This document shows positions 7,993-16,367 of a stretch of DNA of 63,533 bases, piece after piece. The translations under genes were made by a program, and so were the position numbers. Under the pieces are notes generated by a model. The model made no database searches. It had not been told where the DNA came from and saw nothing but the letters and a program-made list of their open reading frames with translations. The DNA comes from a virus. The stretch lies in IMG/VR virus record IMGVR_UViG_3300020430_000014, positions 1 through 63,533 of that record; one strand, written 5' to 3'. Positions within the stretch are counted from its first letter, which is position 1. Every line of letters starts with the position of its first letter.

Positions 7993-9364
7993 GCACACGA
8001 TTCTAAAGAATCTTTTATATAATGAAGAATACTCCCGTAAGGTAATTCCCTTCATAAAACCTGAATACTTCCAAGAAGTATCTCAGAAGATTATGTTTGA
8101 AGAGATTGTTTCCTTCATCACAAAATACAATACACAGGTTACTGTCGAAGCACTTCTAATTGAGATTTCTGATAGGAAGGATCTCAATGAAGGCATGCTT
8201 AAAGAATTGCAGATCCTGGTTACTAATTTGCAAGATAGTCCTGCAGATCTTCAGTGGTTGTATGATACCACTGAGAAGTGGTGTCGTGATAGAGCAATCT
8301 ATCTTGCTCTAATGGACTCCATCAATATTGCTGATGGCAATGATGAGAAAAAGAATAGGGATGCTATTCCATCTATCCTTAGTGAAGCACTAGCAGTCTC
8401 TTTTGACAATAACATTGGTCACGATTACTTTGCAAATGCCGACGAACGATTCGACTACTATCATCAGAAGCAGGACAAGATCCCCTTCGACTTGGAATAC
8501 TTTAACAAGATTACAAAGGGAGGTCTTGTTAATAAGAGTCTTAATGTCGCTCTTGCTGGTACAGGCGTCGGTAAGTCTTTGTTCATGTGCCATATGGCTA
8601 GCTCCTGTTTGCTTAACGGACATAGCGTCCTATACATTACAATGGAGATGGCAGAAGAGAAAATTGCTGAGCGTATTGATGCAAACTTACTCAATGTTCC
8701 CATACAGGAGATTAGTGAACTTCCTAAGGTGATGTTTGACAGCAAAGTCACAAAATTGTCGCAAAAAACTCAAGGTTCTCTTATAATTAAGGAGTATCCC
8801 ACCGCAAGCGCACATAGTGGACATTTTAAAGCACTTCTTAATGAGCTTGCACTTAAGAAGTCATTTAGACCTGATATTATTTTCATTGATTACCTTAATA
8901 TATGCGCTTCCTCAAGATATCGCGCAAATGGCAATGTCAATTCATATTCGTATATTAAGTCTATTGCAGAGGAGCTTAGAGGATTGGCTGTTGAAGCAAA
9001 CGTCCCTATCGTATCTGCCACGCAGACCACTCGTTCTGGTTACGGTAGCTCTGATGTTGACCTTACTGACACTTCTGAGTCCTTTGGTCTCCCTGCTACT
9101 GCTGATCTTATGTTTGCCCTTATTAGCACAGATGAATTGGAGGAACTCGGGCAGATTATGGTGAAGCAGTTGAAGAATAGATACAATGATTTGTCTGTCA
9201 ATAAGAGATTTATTGTTGGTATTGATCGTGCTAAAATGAGACTGTATGATTGTGAGCAATCAGCACAGAATGATGTTCTTGACAGTGGTCAAGACGAAGA
9301 GTATGAGAATGAAGATAGAAAATCTTCCCGCAAAGAAAAGTTTGGAACCTTCAAGTTTGATTGA
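7979..9364 (+). CDS. 41: replicative helicase gp41 (DnaB-like)
   Basis: The 5'-3' hexameric helicase that unwinds the fork and works with gp61 primase. The N-terminal helical domain (METIEHTILKNLL... like T4 gp41) is followed by a RecA-type motor: Walker A AGTGVGKS at about residues 193-200, Walker B IIFIDYLNIC, and an ATQTTRSG motif. It is 461 residues, close to T4 gp41 (475). The ATG at 7979 is preferred over a GTG two codons upstream. It overlaps the preceding oxygenase gene by 14 bases. Confidence 0.95.
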   Translation: METIEHTILKNLLYNEEYSRKVIPFIKPEYFQEVSQKIMFEEIVSFITKYNTQVTVEALLIEISDRKDLNEGMLKELQILVTNLQDSPADLQWLYDTTEKWCRDRAIYLALMDSINIADGNDEKKNRDAIPSILSEALAVSFDNNIGHDYFANADERFDYYHQKQDKIPFDLEYFNKITKGGLVNKSLNVALAGTGVGKSLFMCHMASSCLLNGHSVLYITMEMAEEKIAERIDANLLNVPIQEISELPKVMFDSKVTKLSQKTQGSLIIKEYPTASAHSGHFKALLNELALKKSFRPDIIFIDYLNICASSRYRANGNVNSYSYIKSIAEELRGLAVEANVPIVSATQTTRSGYGSSDVDLTDTSESFGLPATADLMFALISTDELEELGQIMVKQLKNRYNDLSVNKRFIVGIDRAKMRLYDCEQSAQNDVLDSGQDEEYENEDRKSSRKEKFGTFKFD

Positions 9365-9366
9365 TT

Positions 9367-9897
9367 ATGAAAAGCATTAACCCTGAATTGATTGGTGATT
9401 TTAAATCCATTGAGTATCCTGCAAGGAGGCAGTTCCCTAGTGATGAGATCGTAGAGCGTTGGAAGAGTCGTGGACATCTTTATGTCAATTACACTGGACT
9501 TCTTCGTGAAGAGTATCGTGGAGTTCCTGAATGGACACATGATATTGTAGACTCGCTTAAGAAAAAATATATTACTGTTGATGATAAGTGGTACTTCATG
9601 AAAGAGACTTCTCTATCTCTTTATAATATGCCACCAGGAACTATCATGCCTGAGCATGAAGATACTTATCCTAGGTTTAGAGAGATCTATAATGAACCTG
9701 ATATTAACAAGATTTGTAGGGTTTTGATCTTCCTTGAAGATTGGAAGACAGGACATTATTTTGAGTTAGATCAACAACCATATGTCAAATGGAAGAAAGG
9801 TGATTATCTCTGGTGGACTGGAGATACTACACACTTGGCAGCAAACCTTGGACTTGAGAATAGATATACTATGCAAATTACAGCGACTTTGGCATGA
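9367..9897 (+). CDS. 2OG-Fe(II) oxygenase-like protein
   Basis: A 176-residue protein with an HxD iron motif in TIMPEHEDTYPRF and a distal GDTTHLAANLGLENRYTMQIT that supplies His and Arg. The intervening strands (VLIFLEDW..GHYFELD) fit a jelly-roll oxygenase. It begins two bases after gp41 and its stop overlaps the next ATG (ATGA). It is a separate lineage from the TIGR02466-type genes nearby, judging by its HED rather than HxH/HH motif. Substrate unknown. Confidence 0.78.
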   Translation: MKSINPELIGDFKSIEYPARRQFPSDEIVERWKSRGHLYVNYTGLLREEYRGVPEWTHDIVDSLKKKYITVDDKWYFMKETSLSLYNMPPGTIMPEHEDTYPRFREIYNEPDINKICRVLIFLEDWKTGHYFELDQQPYVKWKKGDYLWWTGDTTHLAANLGLENRYTMQITATLA

Positions 9898-10607
9898 GGA
9901 AGAGGAGAGCAGTAATAGATGATCTTGTAGAGCAGTATGGTGATTACTGCTCTACTTTTACTTTTAAGTTGAGGTCTGGATTAGAAGGACAAATTCACAA
10001 AGAGGGATTTATTAATTGCTTCTGGAATAAGACTAGTAAATTAGTTTACATGCACATTGATAAGTGTGGAAGTACATCTGTATCCTCTGCACTAAAACTG
10101 CATTGTCCTAGGTTTATATCTCTTGATCTATTAAAGACGGATAAAGATCCAGATTATCTTGCAAAATATTTTGTTGAAAGTGGTCATACATTTTTTGCTG
10201 TAACAAGAGATCCTGCACAAAGATGGATCTCTGGACTCAATGAGTTTATGTGTAGATATAAACCACCTCTTGAATGGGTTGTTGGTCAGGTTGAGAAGGG
10301 CAAGTTTATTTTTGATGAACACACTGGTCCTCAAACAACATTCCTAAGATTGTGTCTTGAGAATCAAGGTAAAATTAAACTGATTAGGATGGAAGGGGAT
10401 CTCTCTGTAAAAGTAAACTTGTTTATGAAAAATAATACAGAAGATTATAAACCATTTCCAGTTCCTCACCTTAGGGATTCTAAGTATTTTACTCCCAATT
10501 ACAAACCGTTGTGTGCTAAGATATATAATGAGTATGTAGAACCAAACAACAAAGAGTTTTTGGATCTTTATGAATCGGATTATGAATTGTACGCAAAAGG
10601 TATCTGA
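9894..10607 (+). CDS. sulfotransferase-like protein
   Basis: A 237-residue protein with both PAPS-binding signatures: a 5'-phosphosulfate loop MHIDKCGSTSVSSAL near residues 50-63 and a 3'-phosphate strand VTRDPAQRWISG near 105-115. The family moves sulfate from PAPS to carbohydrate or protein acceptors. It opens the first glycan island, next to a DegT-like aminotransferase that overlaps its 3' end. Sulfated glycans on the virion or host surface are a plausible product, but this is inference. Phage genes of this type are uncommon. Confidence 0.82.
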   Translation: MRKRRAVIDDLVEQYGDYCSTFTFKLRSGLEGQIHKEGFINCFWNKTSKLVYMHIDKCGSTSVSSALKLHCPRFISLDLLKTDKDPDYLAKYFVESGHTFFAVTRDPAQRWISGLNEFMCRYKPPLEWVVGQVEKGKFIFDEHTGPQTTFLRLCLENQGKIKLIRMEGDLSVKVNLFMKNNTEDYKPFPVPHLRDSKYFTPNYKPLCAKIYNEYVEPNNKEFLDLYESDYELYAKGI

Positions 10608-11196
10608 CCCCTTCCATTCTGTCGAGAGGTTTGAAGATACGATAGCGAATTTTTATGGTGCCAAGTATGGTATTGCCACTGACTGCTGTACTCATGCAAT
10701 TGAATTGTGTTTAAGATATGAAGGATACGACAGAATAACATTACCAGAGCATACTTATATTTCTATTCCAATGACCTGCAAGAAACTTGGTCTTGATTGG
10801 AGATTTGATAATATTCAGTGGTATGATCAATACCATCTTGGCGGTACTAATATTATTGACGGTGCAGTTTTGTGGAGACCAAATTCATATGTCTCTGGAA
10901 CTTATTTGTGTTTGAGTTTTCAATATAGGAAGCATCTATCTTTGGGTAGAGGTGGAATGATTCTGACAGATGATGATTATGCTGCGGAACAGTTGCGGAT
11001 GATGACCTATGATGGACGTAAGAAGTATGTTCCTTGGGGTGATCAAAATATTAGTGTTATGGGGTATCACTACTATATGACTCCAGAGACTGCAGAGAGA
11101 GGACTTGAGGCATTTGACGAAGTAAAAGATTCATTCCCTCTTGCAATGAGTTATAAAGATTATCCATATCTTCCTGACATGAGTATTTTTAAATGA
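10570..11196 (+). CDS. short DegT/DnrJ/EryC1-type aminotransferase
   Basis: A PLP-dependent sugar aminotransferase fold, but only 208 residues against the usual 360-400. Kept features are the FYGAKYGIATDCCTHAIELCL cofactor-pocket segment, TYISIPM, the acidic residue in NIIDGAVLW, and the Schiff-base lysine in SFQYRKHLSLGRGGM (Lys about 121). The C-terminal small domain is missing, and the frame ends cleanly into the next gene's ATG, so it is compact rather than freshly broken. It might be a minimal enzyme or a binding-only relative. An internal ATG at 10582 is an alternative start. Confidence 0.75.
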   Translation: MNRIMNCTQKVSDPFHSVERFEDTIANFYGAKYGIATDCCTHAIELCLRYEGYDRITLPEHTYISIPMTCKKLGLDWRFDNIQWYDQYHLGGTNIIDGAVLWRPNSYVSGTYLCLSFQYRKHLSLGRGGMILTDDDYAAEQLRMMTYDGRKKYVPWGDQNISVMGYHYYMTPETAERGLEAFDEVKDSFPLAMSYKDYPYLPDMSIFK

Positions 11197-12056
11197 ATAA
11201 ACTGAAGGGACTTCCTCCCATCATGTACTTGAATTTGGATCATAGGACTGATAGGAAGGAACACATTGAAGGTCAATTTAAAAAGTGGGGCATTACTGAT
11301 TTTACTCGGTGGTCTGCTTCCAGATTTTCCACTAAAAAAATTGATGAGTGGGGTCATAAGTTAGACTTGATGCTCCTTGCTCCATCTGACGCATCAATTG
11401 TAATGAATGAATTTACAATGATGATTGAGTGGTATGAATCTGGTATATCTGAGAACCTGCTCATCATTCAGGATGATTTGTGTTTTGATCTTGTTGAGTA
11501 TTGGCCATTTGACTGGGAGACAATAATGAAGAGTCTTCCATACAATTGGGAGATTGTTCAGTTTTACCACTGCCATGATTATCAAATCAAGATGCATCTT
11601 CATCCTAGACAGTGGCATAGTTCTTCCGCTGCTATCTTTATGGTCAACAGATCTTTTGTTGAGAAGTTGATGAAGATACACCTTCAACCTGATGGATCTT
11701 TTAAGTTGGATCAAAGTCTTAGAGATCTTCAGGTTCCTAGAGAGTCTTATAGTAGTGATGACTTTTTGATTTATCAGGTCGGTAAATCTTATTCTCTTCC
11801 TCTTTTAACTTTGGATCCTAAGTTAGCAGTAGCACAAGACAATAAACAACAGTCAGATTCAGATTACGATCCGATCATTGCTGTTTATCATAATAAAATA
11901 TATGATATTCTTGCCACTTCTTGTATTAAAAAATGGTGGGAAGAAAAGAGTTCTGGATATTCGGCGGAAGATATTTTATCTTGGGGTGATGCAATTCACG
12001 AAACTATGTTGATTCAATTACCTCGATATGATTACGTAGATCAGAACCATGAGTAA
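11193..12056 (+). CDS. GT25-type glycosyltransferase, copy A
   Basis: First of five tandem paralogues. GT25 enzymes transfer sugars to LPS cores in bacteria and to hydroxylysine in collagen-type systems. The start YLNLDHRTDRKEHIEGQF matches the family N-terminal signature. The acidic motif is changed to QDD (LLIIQDDLCFD) instead of EDD, followed by the shared FDWETIMKSLPYNW block. It is 287 residues. It overlaps its neighbours by 4-8 bases, so the array is one translational unit. Activity is uncertain because of the E-to-Q change. Confidence 0.78.
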   Translation: MNKLKGLPPIMYLNLDHRTDRKEHIEGQFKKWGITDFTRWSASRFSTKKIDEWGHKLDLMLLAPSDASIVMNEFTMMIEWYESGISENLLIIQDDLCFDLVEYWPFDWETIMKSLPYNWEIVQFYHCHDYQIKMHLHPRQWHSSSAAIFMVNRSFVEKLMKIHLQPDGSFKLDQSLRDLQVPRESYSSDDFLIYQVGKSYSLPLLTLDPKLAVAQDNKQQSDSDYDPIIAVYHNKIYDILATSCIKKWWEEKSSGYSAEDILSWGDAIHETMLIQLPRYDYVDQNHE

Positions 12057-12909
12057 TAATTCTAATACAGATGCCTCTTTAAAACTGAGGGGAATTCCTA
12101 AGATCATCTACAGGAATCATGACAGTGATGTAGAGAATAAAAAAGAAATTGAGAGTCAGTTCTTATCTAGGAATATTGTCGATTATCAGAGACACTCCAA
12201 TAAATATCATGAAGTCGATTATGCCGATTGGTCTGGCATGATTCTTGATAAGGGTTTGGTTAGAACTCCTGATGAGTATGCAGAGTCTCTCAATATTATT
12301 GACGCTATTGTTCAGTGGTATGATTCCGAATCCTCTGAGGTTTGTATATTTACAGATGATTATATAGACTTATCTTTATGTGATTCGTGGATGTTTGATT
12401 GGCAGTTTTTATATCATCATCTTCCATACAATTGGGATTGTATTCAGTTAGGAGTCTCATCCACTAGATTTATTAAGATGCATCTCCATCCTTGGATTCC
12501 AAGTAATAAGTCCATGCATTGTTTTATGATCAGTAGAACTTTTGCAAAGAGGTTGAAGAAGTTTCATTTTATTGATGGTAAATATAGATTATCGTATCCC
12601 TCACCAAATCGATCCTTACTGTTTACTGATTATGGATTGCTAGATGCATTTTTTTATGATATTGGGATAACTTACACACTTCCTGTATTTGCTCCTAGAG
12701 TGGTGGATAAGCATAGTCTTGCATATCAAATATCATCTGATGCAATAAAATATTGGTGGAAGCATAAATCTGCTAAGTTTTCTAATTTTGAATTCTTCCA
12801 TTATAATAAAGGTGATAAAGAATGGAAGATGGAAGTTTTATTTGATACTCAAGGTAGTAGACCAGAAGTATACATGGATCCTATGGAGGGGGTATTGTTA
12901 TGGATTTAG
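12049..12909 (+). CDS. GT25-type glycosyltransferase paralogue, copy B (degenerate)
   Basis: A 286-residue paralogue of its neighbours, recognisable by FDWQFLYHHLPYNWDCIQLG and by IKMHLHPW. The N-terminal sugar-binding signature is eroded (YRNHDSDVENKKEIESQF instead of NLDxRTDR), and the acidic motif is TDD instead of EDD. The reading frame is nevertheless intact. It may be a non-catalytic subunit, an altered-specificity enzyme or a decaying copy. Confidence 0.72.
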   Translation: MSNNSNTDASLKLRGIPKIIYRNHDSDVENKKEIESQFLSRNIVDYQRHSNKYHEVDYADWSGMILDKGLVRTPDEYAESLNIIDAIVQWYDSESSEVCIFTDDYIDLSLCDSWMFDWQFLYHHLPYNWDCIQLGVSSTRFIKMHLHPWIPSNKSMHCFMISRTFAKRLKKFHFIDGKYRLSYPSPNRSLLFTDYGLLDAFFYDIGITYTLPVFAPRVVDKHSLAYQISSDAIKYWWKHKSAKFSNFEFFHYNKGDKEWKMEVLFDTQGSRPEVYMDPMEGVLLWI

Positions 12910-13805
12910 ATAACAAACTAAAGGGATTTCCAAAAGTTCATTTCTTCAATCTTGATAATAGAACTGATCGAAGGGACTGGATGGTGGGTCAATTTGAACA
13001 CTATGGTATTGAATATGAACGTGTATCAGGAACAAAGTTTCTTGCTTCGGAGAGTAAGAAGTGGAAGCATCTTATAAAAGATATTGCAGATTACAAACTC
13101 CTAGTTCCCATAGCTGCAAATGCAGTAAGTCATCTTGACTTTCTAAAGAATTGGTATGCTACTTCTAAAGATCCATATGTTCTTCTAATGGAAGATGATT
13201 ATGATATTAGATTAATTGACTACTGGCATTTTGATTGGCAAACTCTATTGGATAGATTGCCTTATGACTGGGACTGTCTTCAAATGGGATTTGAGAACCC
13301 AGATGGAATGAGATTTCATTTACATCCTATTGAATCTGCACATGATTTTGGACCAGTTCTTTTAAAGCGTTCTTTTGTTGAGAAGTTGCTCGATCTTCAT
13401 TGTGTTGGAGATAAGTACAAATTAGTAAATACTGTTGCTAATGCTGCGTGGAATAGACAAACAGACGTTGCTGGTTCTGGAACCGTTGATTACTTTATGG
13501 TTCATACTGGTAGAACGTATTGTCTACCTTTAATTACCATCAATGCTAACTTTGGTAGTTTTGAAAACAATAGTATCATTCAAAAATTCTATAGAAGTGA
13601 AGGTGATATTCTTGCTAGGAATACTCAGTATTATTGGTGGCAGCATGAGAGAGATCGATATACTCTGGATGAGTTCTTTACCTATGGAACTTTTAGACAC
13701 GAATCGATGCGTTTAATGCCCAACGGATTCCGCACATATGACATCACTGGAAAGTCATATAAATTATATGGGGAATCATACCTTGAATTTTTTAGAGGAT
13801 CATGA
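12900..13805 (+). CDS. GT25-type glycosyltransferase, copy C (motifs intact)
   Basis: A 301-residue member with full family motifs: FFNLDNRTDRRDWMVGQF at the start, LLMEDDYDIRL for metal/nucleotide-sugar binding, and FDWQTLLDRLPYDWDCLQMGF. It also has a downstream DYFMVHTGRTYCLPL block shared by the array. By motif content this is one of the copies most likely to be active. It overlaps the previous gene by 10 bases and the next by 4. Confidence 0.85.
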   Translation: MDLDNKLKGFPKVHFFNLDNRTDRRDWMVGQFEHYGIEYERVSGTKFLASESKKWKHLIKDIADYKLLVPIAANAVSHLDFLKNWYATSKDPYVLLMEDDYDIRLIDYWHFDWQTLLDRLPYDWDCLQMGFENPDGMRFHLHPIESAHDFGPVLLKRSFVEKLLDLHCVGDKYKLVNTVANAAWNRQTDVAGSGTVDYFMVHTGRTYCLPLITINANFGSFENNSIIQKFYRSEGDILARNTQYYWWQHERDRYTLDEFFTYGTFRHESMRLMPNGFRTYDITGKSYKLYGESYLEFFRGS

Positions 13806-14608
13806 ATTTACACGATAAGTTTGCTGGGGTTCCTACCTTTTATTATTTTAATTCCGATACAAGTGCTCCATTGCATAAGCACATGGAACGGAATTTGATC
13901 AATTTGAAGGTAAAGAATTATCAGAGGGTATCTACTTCCAAGTATACCAATTCCAATGTCAATGATTGGAAGGATTTGCTTGTTAATAGACCTAAGTATA
14001 AACTTCCAATTGCCACAGCAGGGTATTCAATATCAATTCTTGAATTCTTAAAAGATTGGTTCGATAATACTGAAGAGGATACATTAATCATTAGTAGAGA
14101 TACTATAGATTTTGGAATTGTAGAGCACCTGCATTTTGATTGGAGTTATTTAATGAGTAGACTCCCATATGATTGGGACTGTCTCATGCTGGGATTTGAG
14201 AATTTAAATTATATTCCATTCTATCTTCATCAAATTTTGCCAGCACATACATTTGGCACGGCACTTCTTAATCGGAGGTATGTAAAGAAGTTAATTAAAA
14301 TACATTGTGAGGGAGACAAATATAATCTGTCAAACTTCAGCGCCAATAAAAACTTTGGACTAGCTTCGGGAACACCAGATTATTTTATTGGACATTGTGG
14401 CAAAACTTACTGTGTACCAATATTTCCAAACCACACAGATTTCTTTGCTAAAGAGACTAAAAAATATCAACTTGTCAAAGCTTGTAGATTAGCTTACTAT
14501 GACTGGTGGAGGGGAGATAAAAAGAGATATCAGATAGATGAATTCTTTACTTACGGTAAGGCAAATGATAAGGGAATGTTGAAAAAACTCTCAACGTATG
14601 CACGATGA
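13802..14608 (+). CDS. GT25-type glycosyltransferase paralogue, copy D (degenerate)
   Basis: A 268-residue paralogue close to copies C and E in the FDWSYLMSRLPYDWDCLMLGF block and DYFIGHCGKTYCVP. The N-terminal signature is replaced by YFNSDTSAPLHKHMERNL, and the EDD motif is lost (IISRDTIDFG). The frame is intact between two apparently active copies, so a structural or regulatory partner role is possible. No catalytic activity is predicted. Confidence 0.74.
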   Translation: MNLHDKFAGVPTFYYFNSDTSAPLHKHMERNLINLKVKNYQRVSTSKYTNSNVNDWKDLLVNRPKYKLPIATAGYSISILEFLKDWFDNTEEDTLIISRDTIDFGIVEHLHFDWSYLMSRLPYDWDCLMLGFENLNYIPFYLHQILPAHTFGTALLNRRYVKKLIKIHCEGDKYNLSNFSANKNFGLASGTPDYFIGHCGKTYCVPIFPNHTDFFAKETKKYQLVKACRLAYYDWWRGDKKRYQIDEFFTYGKANDKGMLKKLSTYAR

Positions 14609-15405
14609 ATTTTAATAATAGATTGAAGGGATTCCCTCATGTTCATTATGTAAATCTTGATAATCGAACTGACCGTAGAGATTACATGGAAGAGCAGTTT
14701 GATTATTGGAAGTTACCATCAACAAGAATATCAGGATCAAAATTCTTAGCATCAAATATTACGGACTGGATATCTGATTATATTGTTGGAACTGTAACTG
14801 GAGTGCCTGCATATGCGATTGGTAATGCAGTAACTCATCTTGAGTTTATGAAGAAGTGGATCAATACTAGTGATGATGAGTATCTTCTTTTGATGGAAGA
14901 TGATTATGATCTTAATTTATTTGAGTATTGGAACTTTGATTGGGAATATTTAATGTCTCGACTCCCATATGATTGGGACTGTGTGCAGTTGGGATTTGAA
15001 TCTACAGAATTCATACCATTTTTTCTACATCCAAAATTGAGACATTCGTACTTTGGTCCTGTTCTTTTACAGAGACATTATGTTGAAAAAATATTATCCT
15101 TGCATTGTTACAAAGATAAGTATAGACTGAATTGTCAGACTTCAATTCAGGGATTCAGTGGTAATGCAACTACTGTAGATTATTTTGTGGGTCACACTGG
15201 TAAGACATATTGTATTCCATTGATAACAACAAATACAAAACTACCTAGTGCAGAAAATAGTATTCAGATAAACAGACCACACCATGACAATTCTAGATAT
15301 GCTTACTATTATTGGTGGATGAAGAAGCATCTGAAATTCTCTCTAGATGAATTTTTTACGTTTGGAAAACCAAACGATCATAAAATGGTAATTTTAACAA
15401 CATGA
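14605..15405 (+). CDS. GT25-type glycosyltransferase, copy E (motifs intact)
   Basis: A 266-residue member with intact signatures: YVNLDNRTDRRDYMEEQF, LLMEDDYDLNLFEYW and FDWEYLMSRLPYDWDCVQLGF. It is very close to copies C and D in the C-terminal half, which suggests recent duplication. Its stop overlaps the ATG of the amidinotransferase gene (ATGA), tying the array to that pathway. Confidence 0.85.
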   Translation: MNFNNRLKGFPHVHYVNLDNRTDRRDYMEEQFDYWKLPSTRISGSKFLASNITDWISDYIVGTVTGVPAYAIGNAVTHLEFMKKWINTSDDEYLLLMEDDYDLNLFEYWNFDWEYLMSRLPYDWDCVQLGFESTEFIPFFLHPKLRHSYFGPVLLQRHYVEKILSLHCYKDKYRLNCQTSIQGFSGNATTVDYFVGHTGKTYCIPLITTNTKLPSAENSIQINRPHHDNSRYAYYYWWMKKHLKFSLDEFFTFGKPNDHKMVILTT

Positions 15406-16367
15406 CTTCAACAAATGAATGGGATCAACTTAAAAAAGTAATTGTTGGTGTCGCTGACTTTGCAAGAATACCTGAGATGGATAAAAGTCTTAGGACAATT
15501 AACTATGCTGATAGAGATCAAGTTGATTCAGTAAAAACTGGACCATATCCTCAGAAAGTTATCGATGAAGCTAATGAAGACCTTGAGACCTTCTGTGAAT
15601 TCTTGCGTGGGGAGAGTGTAGAAGTCCTGAGACCAAATAGAGAACCAACTGATTACTATAATTATTGTCCTAGGGATTCAGTATTCATTCATGGAGATCT
15701 TGTTGTAGCAACTCCACAACCATTAAGATCGAGAGTAGGTAATTGGAGGTCATTCAAGCACCATCTCAAAAATGTTGTGGAGATGCCATGCTCATATCAT
15801 GATGGATTATATAATGAACGATGTATTGGTAATCCAGATATACTTGCTCTTACTGAACTGACACCTGCATTTGATGCAGCTAATGCAATTAGGGCAAATG
15901 AAGATGTTCTGTATTTACAGTCTAATAGTGGTAACGCTGCAGGAGCACATCTACTTCAAAGTCTTTTGAATTCTGATGCACATGTATCTATAGTTAAAGA
16001 TATCTATACATATGTTCACATAGATACTACCATTGCATTCTTGAGAGAGGGATTGATGATGGTTAATCCCACTAGAGTTACTGATCCTAGGAAGCAGTTA
16101 CCTCATCCTTTTAATATGTGGGAGATTATTGCAGCACCTGATCCAATTGACATAGGATATTATCCTGGGTATAATAATGCTTCGGAGTGGTGCAACATGA
16201 ATTTATTCAGCGTGTCACCTAATCTGGTTGCTCTTGAAGAACATCAGCATCCAACTAGACGAATATTGGAAACATATGGAATTGAGTGTGCTATGCTGCC
16301 TATGAGGCATCAAAGAACTCTTAGTGGAGGATTCCACTGCGTAACATTAGACTTGGAGAGAGAATGA
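15402..16367 (+). CDS. amidinotransferase (glycine/inosamine amidinotransferase family)
   Basis: Moves an amidino group from arginine to an amine acceptor. The 321-residue protein has the start NEWDQLKKVIVGVAD, CPRDSVF with Asp 92, YVHIDTTI with His 206 and the nucleophile Cys 313 in SGGFHCVTLDL, matching the Cys-His-Asp triad of the family. Genes on either side act on sugars, so the acceptor may be an amino sugar (as in inosamine transferases), perhaps made by the DegT-like protein. The acceptor is inference. Confidence 0.85.
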   Translation: MTSTNEWDQLKKVIVGVADFARIPEMDKSLRTINYADRDQVDSVKTGPYPQKVIDEANEDLETFCEFLRGESVEVLRPNREPTDYYNYCPRDSVFIHGDLVVATPQPLRSRVGNWRSFKHHLKNVVEMPCSYHDGLYNERCIGNPDILALTELTPAFDAANAIRANEDVLYLQSNSGNAAGAHLLQSLLNSDAHVSIVKDIYTYVHIDTTIAFLREGLMMVNPTRVTDPRKQLPHPFNMWEIIAAPDPIDIGYYPGYNNASEWCNMNLFSVSPNLVALEEHQHPTRRILETYGIECAMLPMRHQRTLSGGFHCVTLDLERE

